Shown here: one piece after another, positions 26,070-35,453 of the stretch | Layout of the letters: each line of letters begins with the position of its first letter | How positions within the stretch are numbered: position 1 is the stretch's first letter | The notes under the pieces: generated by a model | Seen by the model: only the letters and a program-made list of their open reading frames with translations | What the model was told of the DNA's origin: nothing | Database searches by the model: none | Translations under genes and position numbers: made by a program | Source of the DNA: Thermoplasmatota archaeon | GTDB taxonomy: Archaea > Thermoplasmatota > Thermoplasmata > Thermoplasmatales > Thermoplasmataceae | Direction of reading: 5' to 3' | Length of the DNA: 44,046 nt | NCBI GenBank assembly: GCA_023379825.1 | Contig: JAMCPQ010000035.1 | Span: forward strand, 1 to 44,046

Positions 26070-27158
26070 ATGGGAAAAGTCAACAGCATTACTTCGCCGG
26101 CCCCAAAAGGTGGCGTATCATATAAGCAGATATCCATTGAATACGAGAATATGCCTGTCATACTGAAACCTGTATACACCGGAATATGTGGAACAGACAG
26201 AGGCATAGTGAATGGAGCCCTGCAGTTCGCATACTGCCCTCCCGGTTACAGTGATCTTGCTCTTGGACATGAAAGCATCTGCAAAGTAGTTTCAGCCAAG
26301 AGCAATGAGTTCGGAATACGATCAGGGGATCTGGTGGTCCCCCAGGTAAGGAGGCCGGGAAAATGCCTGAATTGTGCCACAGGAAGAAGCGATAACTGCA
26401 GCGATGGAGACAAACACGAAGCCGGGATTACTGGAATGCATGGATTCATGAGAGAGGAATTTGGCGATTATCCAGAGTATCTCCTTAAAGTCTCATCGGA
26501 CAGCATCAGGGAGGTGGGTGTATTGACGGAGCCTCTCAAGAACGTGGAAAAGGCTTTCGAGGTTTATGAGGTTGCCTCAAGGCGCTCCATCTCTACAGAC
26601 AGGTTCGGGTCTCTCAGTGAGAAAAGGGCCATTGTAATAGGAACTGGCAGTGAGGCCTTTCTCTATGCACTGAAATGCAGAGACTACGGTTTCCAGACTC
26701 TAATAACAAACAGGCATCCTGTAGATGACCTGAAGATGAAGTTTCTCGATGCTGCAGGTGTTGAATTCTTCGATTACACAAAGGAACACAGAGACTCAAA
26801 AGGATGGGACCTCGTGATTGATACCAGTGGCGATCCAGGCACGATACTGCGTTTCCTGAGAAAAACAAATAACAATGGAAACATCATCCTCTTTGGAACA
26901 AACGGGAAGGCCCCAGCTACTGGCATAGATGGCCAGGACATTGACTATATAATCGAAAGGAACATCTTTCTTATTGGTTCAGTGGACGGTGCACGGGTTC
27001 ATTATGAACGGGCACTGCAGGATCTGGAGAGATGGAATGCGCAGTATGGAGACAGGTTGAAATCACTGATAACACATCGCTTTTCACCACAAGACACATC
27101 GGTGTTCACAAAAAAAGACCCGCTCGAGATAAAGAGCGTAATCGACTGGAGCATGTGA
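26070..27158 (+). CDS. gdh: Glucose 1-dehydrogenase, zinc-dependent MDR type
   Basis: A 362-residue medium-chain dehydrogenase that oxidises glucose, and often galactose, to the lactone with NADP or NAD. This is the first step of the non-phosphorylative Entner-Doudoroff route. The catalytic zinc site has Cys in GICGTD and His in LGHES. A structural zinc lobe has CLNC and a further Cys in DNCSDGD. KHEAGITGMHGFMRE and the LTEPLKNVEKAFEV stretch are typical of the Thermoplasma enzyme. The Rossmann segment is VIGTGSEAFLY. A gluconolactonase is encoded at 37832-38677. folD overlaps its stop. Confidence 0.94.
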   Translation: MGKVNSITSPAPKGGVSYKQISIEYENMPVILKPVYTGICGTDRGIVNGALQFAYCPPGYSDLALGHESICKVVSAKSNEFGIRSGDLVVPQVRRPGKCLNCATGRSDNCSDGDKHEAGITGMHGFMREEFGDYPEYLLKVSSDSIREVGVLTEPLKNVEKAFEVYEVASRRSISTDRFGSLSEKRAIVIGTGSEAFLYALKCRDYGFQTLITNRHPVDDLKMKFLDAAGVEFFDYTKEHRDSKGWDLVIDTSGDPGTILRFLRKTNNNGNIILFGTNGKAPATGIDGQDIDYIIERNIFLIGSVDGARVHYERALQDLERWNAQYGDRLKSLITHRFSPQDTSVFTKKDPLEIKSVIDWSM

Positions 27159-28006
27159 AATTGCAGCCAATAGATATTAATCCCCTCTATAACTCCATAA
27201 GAAATGGCCTCCGTGAGTTTCTCAGCAAATATAATGAAAAGAACTCTCCTCCAAAGGTTGCCTTCTTAATGGTTGGCTCCAATCCTGCATCTGCCTCCTA
27301 CCTGAACTCGAAGAGGAAACTTGCGGGAAAACTTGGAATAGAGTCTGTCACAATACAGCTGAATGAGGACATTGGAAGGAAAGATCTCCTTGGTAAGATA
27401 GAGGAACTTTCCTCAGATGACAGCATAAATGGCATAATGGTGGAGAATACAATCCCTGCGGGAACAGGCATAACCTATTCCGAGGCTGTTGATCACATAT
27501 CCCCATGGAAGGACCTTGATGGGTCCGGCACAGTAAATCTTGGAAGGACTGCCAAAGGCATCAGCTCCATAGAACCTGCTACTGCAAGATCGGTTATTGA
27601 AACTGTCCGGTTTCTGAAGGTCCCGGTTGGTACAAAGATATGCATAATTAACAGGAGTATCACGGTTGGTCGTCCCCTTGCTATGATGCTCCTGAACAGC
27701 GGATTCACCCCGGTAGTCTGCCACAGTAAAACCATTGATCTGAAAAGCATAACAAGAAGCAGTCCAGTTGTGGTGTCTGCAGTGGGAAAAGCTGGCATGA
27801 TCGATGCATCATACCTCTCCGATGGTTCCACAGTTATTGATGTGGGAATAAACAGCGTTGAAGGGACAATCAGGGGAGACCTGAATACCGGAGACATTTC
27901 TGCTATGAACATAAAATACACTCCTGTACCGGGAGGAATCGGGAAGCTTACATCCATCCTTATATTCGACAATCTCAGGCTGTCCCTCATGAGGTCTGAA
28001 ATATGA
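27155..28006 (+). CDS. folD: Bifunctional methylene-THF dehydrogenase / methenyl-THF cyclohydrolase
   Basis: A 283-residue FolD that interconverts methylene-, methenyl- and formyl-tetrahydrofolate with NADP. The catalytic Tyr and Lys are in NPASASYLNSKRK (Y-x3-K). The KDLDG segment, the nucleotide-binding NRSITVGRP and PVPGGIGKLT follow. The last differs from the common PVPGGVGPMT, an archaeal variation. The start is GTG 27155, overlapping the glucose dehydrogenase stop in GTGA; the longer in-frame upstream extension lies within the dehydrogenase gene and is not expected to be translated. The tight coupling suggests shared expression of two NADP-linked enzymes. Confidence 0.93.
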   Translation: MKLQPIDINPLYNSIRNGLREFLSKYNEKNSPPKVAFLMVGSNPASASYLNSKRKLAGKLGIESVTIQLNEDIGRKDLLGKIEELSSDDSINGIMVENTIPAGTGITYSEAVDHISPWKDLDGSGTVNLGRTAKGISSIEPATARSVIETVRFLKVPVGTKICIINRSITVGRPLAMMLLNSGFTPVVCHSKTIDLKSITRSSPVVVSAVGKAGMIDASYLSDGSTVIDVGINSVEGTIRGDLNTGDISAMNIKYTPVPGGIGKLTSILIFDNLRLSLMRSEI

Positions 28007-28132
28007 TTCCTCATCTGAACTGAGCGTAAAGCTGTTCCAGAAATCAATTTCCAATACTGCATAAATTTCCATAATTGCTGGTGAAGAAATACCGAGCATA
28101 CATAGATAAAAAAAATTAATAATTCACTAATT

Positions 28133-28894
28133 ATGAAGATTGCAATGGCTGATTTTTCACCTTCCTCCGCTTTTAAAGAAATTTCAAATTTCCTGATGAC
28201 GGAAATAGGTGAAAAGAAGGCAATTATAGGCATCAGTGGTGGCATTGACAGCGCAGTTGTGGCCTCACTTCTTGTAAGAACACTGGGGCGGGAACGCGTA
28301 ATTGCTCTGTTCATGCCTGACTCCAGGACCTCGCCATCAGATGCTGCTGATGTTGCCAGTCTTGGAGACAGTCTTGGAATTAACATCTGCAAAGTGGACA
28401 TAACCCCTGTGACTGGGGCATTCAGCACTCTGCTTTCCGTGAACGATCCCCGACTGCTGGGAAACATAAAATCCAGAACCAGGATGATTATTCTATATTA
28501 TCATGCCAATCTGCACAATGGCCTTGTAATAGGCACAACCAACAGGTCAGAGTACCTGACAGGCTATTTCACAAAATTTGGAGACGGGGCTTGTGATCTT
28601 GAACCCATAATGCATCTTTACAAGCATCAGGTGAGGTCCCTCGCTTCATTTCTGGGTGTTCCAGAGAGCATAATCAGAAAAAGCCCAAGTGCCGGATTGT
28701 GGGAATCTCAGACAGATGAGTCAGAAATGGGATTTACCTATGAGCATCTGGATGCTTTTCTCGAAAGATACGAATCAAATCAAGGGTCCGCAAAACCTCT
28801 CAATGAAGAGGAGACGAGGATGCTGTCCCTTGTGAAAGGGAGTTCCCACAAGAGAAAACCCCCAAGGTCCCTTCTGGAAAGTGAGATCCGATGA
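28133..28894 (+). CDS. nadE: NAD synthetase, ammonia-dependent
   Basis: A 253-residue enzyme converting deamido-NAD to NAD with ATP and ammonia. The PP-loop SGGIDSA is near residue 37. GTTNRSEYLTGYFTKFGDGA and SPSAGLWESQTDESEMGF are the two other conserved segments. There is no glutaminase domain, so it uses free ammonia. The start may be ATG 28133 or ATG 28145. It overlaps the antiporter start by 4 bases (ATGA). Confidence 0.95.
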   Translation: MKIAMADFSPSSAFKEISNFLMTEIGEKKAIIGISGGIDSAVVASLLVRTLGRERVIALFMPDSRTSPSDAADVASLGDSLGINICKVDITPVTGAFSTLLSVNDPRLLGNIKSRTRMIILYYHANLHNGLVIGTTNRSEYLTGYFTKFGDGACDLEPIMHLYKHQVRSLASFLGVPESIIRKSPSAGLWESQTDESEMGFTYEHLDAFLERYESNQGSAKPLNEEETRMLSLVKGSSHKRKPPRSLLESEIR

Positions 28895-30180
28895 TCTCGG
28901 ATTTTGCAACGCAGTATTACCAGATCAGCCTTATTCTTATTCTGGCTGCCTTTGCAATACCAATATCCAGAAAGATAGCGATTGCTGATATCCCCATACT
29001 GATTTTCCTGGGGATAATCTTTGGGCCAATGCTTGGAATAATCAAGAGTTCATTCGCATCCTCTTTCCTTACGACATTCGGTGGAATAGGAATAGGGTTG
29101 CTTGGAATCATGATAATCCTCTATTATGAAAGCCATCACATGAACCTCAGGGTTCTGAGAAAACAGTTCTGGAACATTGTCTCACTGGACATCATCGGTG
29201 TCATAGTTACGGCACTCGTAAGTGCAGCAATATTCTCTCTTGTGTTCAGGGCCCCTATTTCCATAGGTTTTCTGTTCGGTGCTATTGTAGCCCCCACAGA
29301 TCCGGCTACCCTGATCCCCCTTTTCAAGAGGATAAAGATAAAGGAGGATGTATCGGGAACCCTTGTGGGGGAGAGTCTTTTCAACGATCCCATATCCATT
29401 ATTCTGGTATCAATCGCAATTATATTCATAACTCCGAATTCATCATATGTATCATCCTTTTCAGGAATTGTCTCATTTCTTGGCCTCTATGGAGGATCTA
29501 TCATATATTTCATAATGCAGATTTCCATTCCGGCTATAATCGGTGGTGTCATTGGATTTTCTGTCATCATCCTGAACAGATTCCTCAACTTTGAGAACCT
29601 CATCGTTGCACTTCTCCTTGGCCTGGTAATTCTTGAGTTCACAATTTTTGAAGCCGCCGGCATAACTCCCTTTCCCGCCATCATAGTAACGGGGGCAATT
29701 ATAGGGAATTTCTCGGATAAGAGCATATTCTGGAGCAGAGAGGAGGTATTTCAGGAAAACCTTTCATTCCTTGCCCAGGCACTGATTTTCCTCACTCTGG
29801 GAAGTATGCTCACAAGGGTGGACATAGGGGAGTTTGCACTTATTGGCTTTGGAATGACCCTTCTCCTGCTGTTCATTTCCAGGCCTGTTGCTGTTACAAT
29901 GTCACTGGGGCTTGTGTCAGTGAAGAAGGAGAGGAGAATACCGCGAAGAAGCATGCTGTTCTATTCACTGGTAGGACCAAGGGGGGTGGTATCTGTTGTT
30001 ATGTCCACAGTGCCATACACTGTGGGTCTGGAAACAGACAATAAGCTGCTTCTCCAGTATGGTCCATCGATTGCTGTAATAGTATCGTTCATTGTGCTCT
30101 TCTCAATAATACTGCAGACGATTTACGTGCCGTTCATCTCACGCAGACTTTTTGAAGGGGAACAGCAGAATCAGTCCTGA
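28891..30180 (+). CDS. Cation:proton antiporter, CPA1/NhaP-like
   Basis: A 429-residue integral membrane protein with about 12 hydrophobic segments. The ion-binding motif region GAIVAPTDPATLIPLFKRIKI and GESLFNDPISIILVSIA with its conserved ND pair are as in NhaP-type sodium/proton exchangers. The late RPVAVTMSLGLVSVKKERR and LVGPRGVVSVVMS motifs also fit. It exchanges Na or K for protons across the membrane, useful for pH homeostasis in an acid-tolerant cell. It is translationally coupled to nadE and overlaps the convergent secretion ATPase gene by 10 bases. Confidence 0.92.
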   Translation: MISDFATQYYQISLILILAAFAIPISRKIAIADIPILIFLGIIFGPMLGIIKSSFASSFLTTFGGIGIGLLGIMIILYYESHHMNLRVLRKQFWNIVSLDIIGVIVTALVSAAIFSLVFRAPISIGFLFGAIVAPTDPATLIPLFKRIKIKEDVSGTLVGESLFNDPISIILVSIAIIFITPNSSYVSSFSGIVSFLGLYGGSIIYFIMQISIPAIIGGVIGFSVIILNRFLNFENLIVALLLGLVILEFTIFEAAGITPFPAIIVTGAIIGNFSDKSIFWSREEVFQENLSFLAQALIFLTLGSMLTRVDIGEFALIGFGMTLLLLFISRPVAVTMSLGLVSVKKERRIPRRSMLFYSLVGPRGVVSVVMSTVPYTVGLETDNKLLLQYGPSIAVIVSFIVLFSIILQTIYVPFISRRLFEGEQQNQS

Positions 30181-31574
30181 TCCTTTATACCAAATTCCTC
30201 AATTACTCTTCCGGGATCTCTTTCCATCATCAGAACCACTGAGGAGAGTTTGTTATAGTCTGTAATCCCCTTCTCCCTCAACTTTTCAAGAAGAAGTTTT
30301 CTCTGTTTCACCTGCTTCAGTAAATCCTCTTCTGAAATCCCCTCTCTGAAACTGATTCTCTGAAGAAGATAACTGTTTCCTGAAAATGTGTATGAATCTC
30401 CGTCGAGCCTGTAGAGAACATTGGTAACTATTTCACCGGTTTCTGAGTCCATTTCCACTAATTCCGAAATCTCCTGTACCTTCCTTACAAGGCCGTTTCT
30501 GGTGGATAATGACCGTATCAGTATAACCAGATCAAGGGAGGAAATAAGCTGTCTCGGGATATTTATGGGATTCGACTCCATCCTGTGAACGAAAGCTTCA
30601 AAATCATCAGCATGAAATGTTGAAAGGGCATATCTACCTGCAGACATTGCCTGAAATACTGTATAGGATTCACGGCCTCTGACCTCCCCCACCACCAGAT
30701 AGTTAGGCCTGTGCCTGAGTGAAGCTTCAAGAAGCTTGAACATATCGATCTCGCCTCCGTGGCTGCTTTCTGCAGTTCCTGGTGCCCCAGGGCGTGTAAC
30801 CATCTGAAGCCAGTTCTCGTGAATTATGTTTATTTCCCTGATATCCTCTATGGTTACCAGTTTCTTCGAAGCCGGGATGAACTGGAGAATGGAGTTGAGG
30901 AAAGATGTTTTTCCGGAAGCGGTACCTCCAATAACCATGACATTGCTTCCATACTGGATCGCCACCCATAGAAAGGCCATTATCTCGTCGTCAGCTGTCC
31001 CAAGCTGAATTAGATCAATAAAACTGAGGGGCTTCTCCCGGAATCTTCTTATTGTAAAGCTTGAGCCTTTAGTGGATACATAATCCCCAAGAAACGCATG
31101 AAGCCTGGAACCGTCAGAAAGGGTCGTATCAACCATGGGAACAGCAGAGGAAATCTGCTTCCCTGTTCCCTGTACAAGCCTTCTGACGAAACGGTCAAGT
31201 TCTTCCTCCTGGAAAATTATTCCGCTTGGGATGTATCCGTACTTCCGGAGAAATACCTGCACCTCAGATCCGGGGCCTTCGCATGAGATATCCTCGATAT
31301 TCGGGTCCCTCATGAGAACATCTATTCTGTCAAATCCTGCTGTGTCACGCCTGAGGTGATAATTTATCTCACTGCTGAGGCCGTTTTTATCATTGCGGGT
31401 ATATTCCCCGGCCTTACCTGACTTTATAATTTCCTGTATGACTTTAGCATCCTCATCTGTGAGTGAGGGTTCAGTGAAAGTATATCTGATCATATTTCCG
31501 GAAGATACAATCCTTACCGTTGATGTTCCCAGAATTGCTTCGACAGTGTACTCATCAAGCAGGTGCTTTTCCAT
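30171..31574 (-). CDS. Type II/IV secretion (pilus) ATPase, second copy in operon
   Basis: A 467-residue GspE/PilB/TadA-family ATPase. Walker A is GGTASGKT near residue 220, the Asp box is EDIREINI, Walker B is VVGEVRGRESY and the His box is STFHADD. All are intact, so it should be active. It powers assembly of pili or pilin-like secretion fibres at the inner side of the membrane. It is the last gene of four; its ATG overlaps the upstream stop in TGATG. It differs clearly from the first ATPase of the operon in sequence, so this is not a recent duplication. Confidence 0.92.
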   Translation of the reverse strand: MEKHLLDEYTVEAILGTSTVRIVSSGNMIRYTFTEPSLTDEDAKVIQEIIKSGKAGEYTRNDKNGLSSEINYHLRRDTAGFDRIDVLMRDPNIEDISCEGPGSEVQVFLRKYGYIPSGIIFQEEELDRFVRRLVQGTGKQISSAVPMVDTTLSDGSRLHAFLGDYVSTKGSSFTIRRFREKPLSFIDLIQLGTADDEIMAFLWVAIQYGSNVMVIGGTASGKTSFLNSILQFIPASKKLVTIEDIREINIIHENWLQMVTRPGAPGTAESSHGGEIDMFKLLEASLRHRPNYLVVGEVRGRESYTVFQAMSAGRYALSTFHADDFEAFVHRMESNPINIPRQLISSLDLVILIRSLSTRNGLVRKVQEISELVEMDSETGEIVTNVLYRLDGDSYTFSGNSYLLQRISFREGISEEDLLKQVKQRKLLLEKLREKGITDYNKLSSVVLMMERDPGRVIEEFGIKDQD

Positions 31575-32401
31575 CAGAATCCCCCTACAAACGCAAGCAG
31601 AAGAGCACTTATCAGCAACATAAAGCCCCCCTCCAGGAATCCGCTAAGGGGGTTTCTGTCCCTGACAACGCCCATTGTTATTGCTATACCCCCAGCTTCC
31701 ACATAGAGGCCAAGGTCAAGTGCAGCCTTTATTGCCTTTACATCAGGATGGGCAAGGAATATCCCGGACCCGCTGGTCGGCCTAACAGAATTGAAGAAAC
31801 TCACTTCAATAATCACTATAACGATGAGAAATACAGCAAAGGAGATTATGAGGATCAGATCATAATTCTTCCTTTCATTTTCGGTCTGATACCTGAATAT
31901 CTCAATCTGAGACATAAACTCTGAAATGAGGGCAATCACATCGGAGGAATTGCTGCCGCTCTTGGAGGATTCCCTCAGAAGGTTTCCAACTCTCCTGGCA
32001 TTCATTGACCCGGAAAAATTTCCGAAACCTGATAGCGCATCTTCTACAGGAAGGCCGGAATCAAGCTTCCTTATGACAGATTCTATCTCCTTATTCAGAG
32101 GGCCATAGTTGTTTGAGGCAACTCTTCTGAAACCTTCAGAAAGAGGCACTCCAAACATGACATAGTCAGATAGATCCCTGAGGAGGTCATGCAACCTGCT
32201 GTCTGTATCACGTATGCCTGCCCTGTAAGAGGTTCTGATGTACCCAAATGGGATCATCAGTATTGCTAAAAAGGCTGGAATATAGAAGTACGGGGAATGA
32301 AAATTTCCATTAAACCTAGAGAACACAAACACGGAAAGAAATGTGAATACAAGGGCCGCAACTATTGCCACCGCAACAGGAAGTACTGTCCTTCTGTTCA
32401 T
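31574..32401 (-). CDS. Secretion platform membrane protein, TadC/GspF-like
   Basis: A 275-residue membrane protein with an N-terminal pair of hydrophobic helices (residues 7-60), a central cytoplasmic helical part (LLRDLSDYVMFGVPLSEGFRRVASNNYGPLNKEIE) that resembles the GspF/T2SF domain, and C-terminal membrane helices near residues 190-275. It is likely to form the membrane platform with the preceding gene. Archaeal pilus systems often have one long FlaJ/PilC-type protein; here the platform is split in two, as in Tad systems. It overlaps the upstream gene by 4 bases. Confidence 0.82.
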   Translation of the reverse strand: MNRRTVLPVAVAIVAALVFTFLSVFVFSRFNGNFHSPYFYIPAFLAILMIPFGYIRTSYRAGIRDTDSRLHDLLRDLSDYVMFGVPLSEGFRRVASNNYGPLNKEIESVIRKLDSGLPVEDALSGFGNFSGSMNARRVGNLLRESSKSGSNSSDVIALISEFMSQIEIFRYQTENERKNYDLILIISFAVFLIVIVIIEVSFFNSVRPTSGSGIFLAHPDVKAIKAALDLGLYVEAGGIAITMGVVRDRNPLSGFLEGGFMLLISALLLAFVGGF

Positions 32402-33318
32402 AGTTCAATACCTCCCGCCTCATCCTGCATGAAATAGGCAAAAACTGCTATCAGCACAGGAATAACCAAACCCGATATGAAGAAAAGTATGAGAGTGAGC
32501 CTGGATGTATTCAGGGGAAACAGATCAGCGATCACTGCAATGATTATGAGCAGAATCAGAGGAAAAGCCACTCCGACGGTGATGAAACTTTCCGAAAGGA
32601 CTCCCATGGATTCTGCATTCTGTCGGAGTCTTGCCCTTGTATCATCCTGCGACTCGCTGGCCCTGTAAAGAAAGTATTCCTTCACATCTCCTCCGGAATT
32701 TGTGCTGGTAACCACACCCTGAAGAAGATCGGCAAGCCTCTGAGAAGGGTTTGTCCTGACAGATTCACGTATTGAGCTTATGATATCCATCCCGAAGAGG
32801 TTCGTCCTTATGTAAATGAGCCTTGCCTCATCTGAGATTGCCCCATAAAGGCGGTTCTCACCCATGACACGCATCATTTCATCTATTGTGAGCCCTGATG
32901 AGGCCATTGTGGCAAAAAACCCGATGGAAAGCGTCAGTACTGAATCGATACTTTTGCGCAGCCTCGTTACCCTTAGGCCCGGCACCTCAAGCTGAACTGC
33001 AAGGAATATTACATTTATAAGGAAAACAGAAGATGCTATTATGAAGGCTAATCTCATCTCCAGTATTGAAACTGGAACTGCAGCGGCAATGCTGATTACT
33101 GCGAATATCAACTGGTAAAATGCTACAGAGGAATAAAACTGCGAGGAGTTTATCCCCATCCTTGAGCGCCGCAGTGTCATATCAAGTTTCCATGAATCCT
33201 TTGTCCTTTTTTTTGCGAAATACCCGGAGAAAACTCTCTGAGAGAACTTGACAGAGCTATTCTGGCCATTTTCCTGTGAATTTCCATGAGAATTCCTGAA
33301 GAGAGATATCCTGTTCAT
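32398..33318 (-). CDS. Secretion platform membrane protein, TadB/GspF-like
   Basis: A 306-residue membrane protein. It starts with a basic soluble stretch of about 60 residues, then two adjacent membrane helices (near residues 65-115). A cytoplasmic T2SF-like region follows (SIGFFATMASSGLTIDEMMRVMGEN onward), and then a pair of C-terminal helices. Together with the next gene it forms the split platform of the pilus-like machine. Start and stop overlaps of 4 bases on both sides show tight translational coupling. Confidence 0.82.
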   Translation of the reverse strand: MNRISLFRNSHGNSQENGQNSSVKFSQRVFSGYFAKKRTKDSWKLDMTLRRSRMGINSSQFYSSVAFYQLIFAVISIAAAVPVSILEMRLAFIIASSVFLINVIFLAVQLEVPGLRVTRLRKSIDSVLTLSIGFFATMASSGLTIDEMMRVMGENRLYGAISDEARLIYIRTNLFGMDIISSIRESVRTNPSQRLADLLQGVVTSTNSGGDVKEYFLYRASESQDDTRARLRQNAESMGVLSESFITVGVAFPLILLIIIAVIADLFPLNTSRLTLILFFISGLVIPVLIAVFAYFMQDEAGGIEL

Positions 33319-34769
33319 TGATTCTCCTCTTCACCAGTTCTGTCAGAGTTTTCAGAGAAAAGCTCCATAAGATTCTTCTTTCTTTTCTCAAACAGAGCCC
33401 TCATTCCATGGGGTGTTTCGTTCATCCTCTCAGTCAGGCGGTCAAGAAACAGGCTCTCTCCTGCCATCAGCCATGACTCATTTATGGGGTTGAACCTGAA
33501 AACAGAGTTATACATGATATCTCCTGTTCTGCTGTCTACGCCGGAAATTTCATCGATCTCGGAGATCCTCCTTCTGATTTTGTTTCCACTTCTGTAATAT
33601 GTCAGGAAGATCACAATCCTGAGGCCGCTGATGAGAATTCTGGGTATGTTCATGGGCTCAGATTCCAGCCTGTTGACCAAAGACTCAATGGAATCTGCAT
33701 GAATTGTGGAATAGGTAGTATGGCCGGTTGACATAGCCTGAAACAGAGAGTAAGTCTCCTCCCCTCTCACCTCACCAACCACTATGTAGGTGGGCCGCTG
33801 CCTCATGGCAGATTTTACCAGATCAAAGAGAGTCAGGTTCTGCGTTCCGTAGCCCATCATCTCCGAAGGGACCTCCCTTGTGGCCGTGGAGACCCAGTTG
33901 GGGTGCTGAATGTTAAGTTCCCTCGTCTCCTCTATTGTCAGGATTTTTGTATTTGAGGGGGCGAAAGACATCATTGCGTTAAGGAATGAAGTCTTCCCCG
34001 ATCCCGGGGGTCCTGCAATCATGGCGCTCTCAAGGTTCTCTACTGCAAGCCAGAGATACGTGAGGATGTTGCTGTCGGCCATTCCGCTTTTAAGTATGTC
34101 AGAGGGGCCGAAGACCTTCTTCCTGAAAAGCCTTATGGTGAAGCTTGACCCGAGAGATGTTACCTCTCTACCATAGGTACCCTCTATTCTGTGGCCTTCA
34201 GCTGTAGTCCCGTCAAGAATTGGGTTCCTGACAGATATTGATCTATTGCACTTCTGTGCAAGCCTCACGAGATAGGAGGATAGGCTGTCAGATGTCCGGA
34301 AGATAAGATTTGTCTTCAGAACATCATACCTGGAATGGTATACGAACAGGGGAATACCGGGGCCAACACAGGAAATATCCTCAATCAGGGTGTCATTTAC
34401 GACAGGTTCAATGATCCCATAGCCAAAATAGTCTCTTTTTATATAGTAAAGGAGTTTTTCTTCAAGATCCGGATCTGACTTCCCAATGCTCTCACGGCAG
34501 TATCTCAGAACTCCCTCTCTGTCCAATTGAAATGCAGATCTGTTTTCAAGCATTATCTCTGGAAGAAAGGTCTCCACCTTCCTTTTCAGATCATCATACA
34601 ATTTCCACTGTTCCTTTGAAAGCTCAGGTTCCTGCACATAGTAATAAAGTTCCAGATCATCCTTATTCTCCAGGATCAATATGGAAGTTTTCCCATCTAC
34701 AGGATATCTCTCAATAATCCTGAAGCCATCCATGTTCAGGGATTCTTCCGGGGGACTGGTCTGAAACAT
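33315..34769 (-). CDS. Type II/IV secretion (pilus) ATPase, first gene of operon
   Basis: A 484-residue secretion ATPase. Walker A is GPPGSGKTSFLN near residue 255, the Asp box is EETRELNI, Walker B is VVGEVRGEETY and the His box is STIHAD. All are intact. The N-terminal part (residues 1-150) is the cytoplasmic N-domain that touches the platform protein. It starts the four-gene operon from a leaderless promoter (TATA at 34791-34800). Two active ATPases in one operon could serve extension and retraction or form a mixed hexamer; which one is not readable from sequence. Confidence 0.92.
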   Translation of the reverse strand: MFQTSPPEESLNMDGFRIIERYPVDGKTSILILENKDDLELYYYVQEPELSKEQWKLYDDLKRKVETFLPEIMLENRSAFQLDREGVLRYCRESIGKSDPDLEEKLLYYIKRDYFGYGIIEPVVNDTLIEDISCVGPGIPLFVYHSRYDVLKTNLIFRTSDSLSSYLVRLAQKCNRSISVRNPILDGTTAEGHRIEGTYGREVTSLGSSFTIRLFRKKVFGPSDILKSGMADSNILTYLWLAVENLESAMIAGPPGSGKTSFLNAMMSFAPSNTKILTIEETRELNIQHPNWVSTATREVPSEMMGYGTQNLTLFDLVKSAMRQRPTYIVVGEVRGEETYSLFQAMSTGHTTYSTIHADSIESLVNRLESEPMNIPRILISGLRIVIFLTYYRSGNKIRRRISEIDEISGVDSRTGDIMYNSVFRFNPINESWLMAGESLFLDRLTERMNETPHGMRALFEKRKKNLMELFSENSDRTGEEENQ

Positions 34770-34790
34770 CTCTAGTTCAAGTATCTCAGA

Positions 34791-34800
34791 GCGTATAAAT
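34791..34800 (-). promoter_or_regulatory. TATA box of the secretion operon
   Basis: ATTTATACGC on the minus strand is centred 27 nt before ATG 34769, so the operon transcript is probably leaderless. Confidence 0.65.
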
Positions 34801-34928
34801 TTTTAGCCAGTAGACTGAGAAATAAAGGAAGAAAAATGTGTAATGCTCTCACGATCCTGATGGAAATGTTTTCAATCATCTTAATAATAAGAATTGGAGA
34901 TGTATGAGGCAATCCTGTGGATGATTAA

Positions 34929-35453
34929 TCACACAAGATTCAGGTAGTTCCCAACAATTGTCACAAGTATACCTATTATCACCAGGGTAAGAACCCAGAA
35001 GACATAATTGCCAGAGACTGATTTTCCAATACCTCCTCCAAGTAGCGCAAGTGCGGAAATTGCCAGTATCACAGGGAAATATCCGCTTCCAGAAATGTAT
35101 ACACTTGAAAGGAGGGGGATAAGTGAGCCTCCAAAACCAGCAAATACCGATATGGTTGTTCCGGTGACTGCTTCTGTGAGTATCTCCTTTCCTATTTTTC
35201 CTCTGATCAGGTATCTTGGAGAGCGCAGCACCAGCTGTCTTGATGTTCTGGATATCTCCTCCCTCAATCTGGAATATTCGGCAACAAAGAAACTGAAACC
35301 CCCAACAAATGCACTACCCGAAGAAACACGGAGCGCCAGCCCGATGCTTATAGCCTCATGACTCAGCAATGTTCTTGAGACAAGCATGATAGTTGTGATT
35401 ATTCCATCTGACAGTCCCAGGGTAAGGGGAAAAAGGTAGTATTTCCTATTCAT
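34929..35453 (-). CDS. VIT1/CCC1-like membrane transporter
   Basis: A 174-residue protein with about five hydrophobic segments. Its N-terminus (LGLSDGIITTIMLVS) and the central FVAEYSRLREEI segment resemble the VIT1/CCC1 family of vacuolar-type iron and manganese transporters. The cytoplasmic metal-binding loop is short here, as in archaeal members. It overlaps the DUF211 gene by 8 bases. The pair recurs in archaea, as I recall, which suggests a functional link in metal handling; the substrate is inferred. Confidence 0.7.
   Translation of the reverse strand: MNRKYYLFPLTLGLSDGIITTIMLVSRTLLSHEAISIGLALRVSSGSAFVGGFSFFVAEYSRLREEISRTSRQLVLRSPRYLIRGKIGKEILTEAVTGTTISVFAGFGGSLIPLLSSVYISGSGYFPVILAISALALLGGGIGKSVSGNYVFWVLTLVIIGILVTIVGNYLNLV

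Noticed and set aside
27032-27154. N-terminal extension of FolD by 41 residues
   Set aside because: It lies inside the glucose dehydrogenase gene and is out of its frame; GTG 27155 gives the normal FolD length and a coupled GTGA overlap.
27493-28467. 324-codon minus-strand frame opposite folD and nadE
   Set aside because: It is antisense to two well-supported genes and has no motif of its own.
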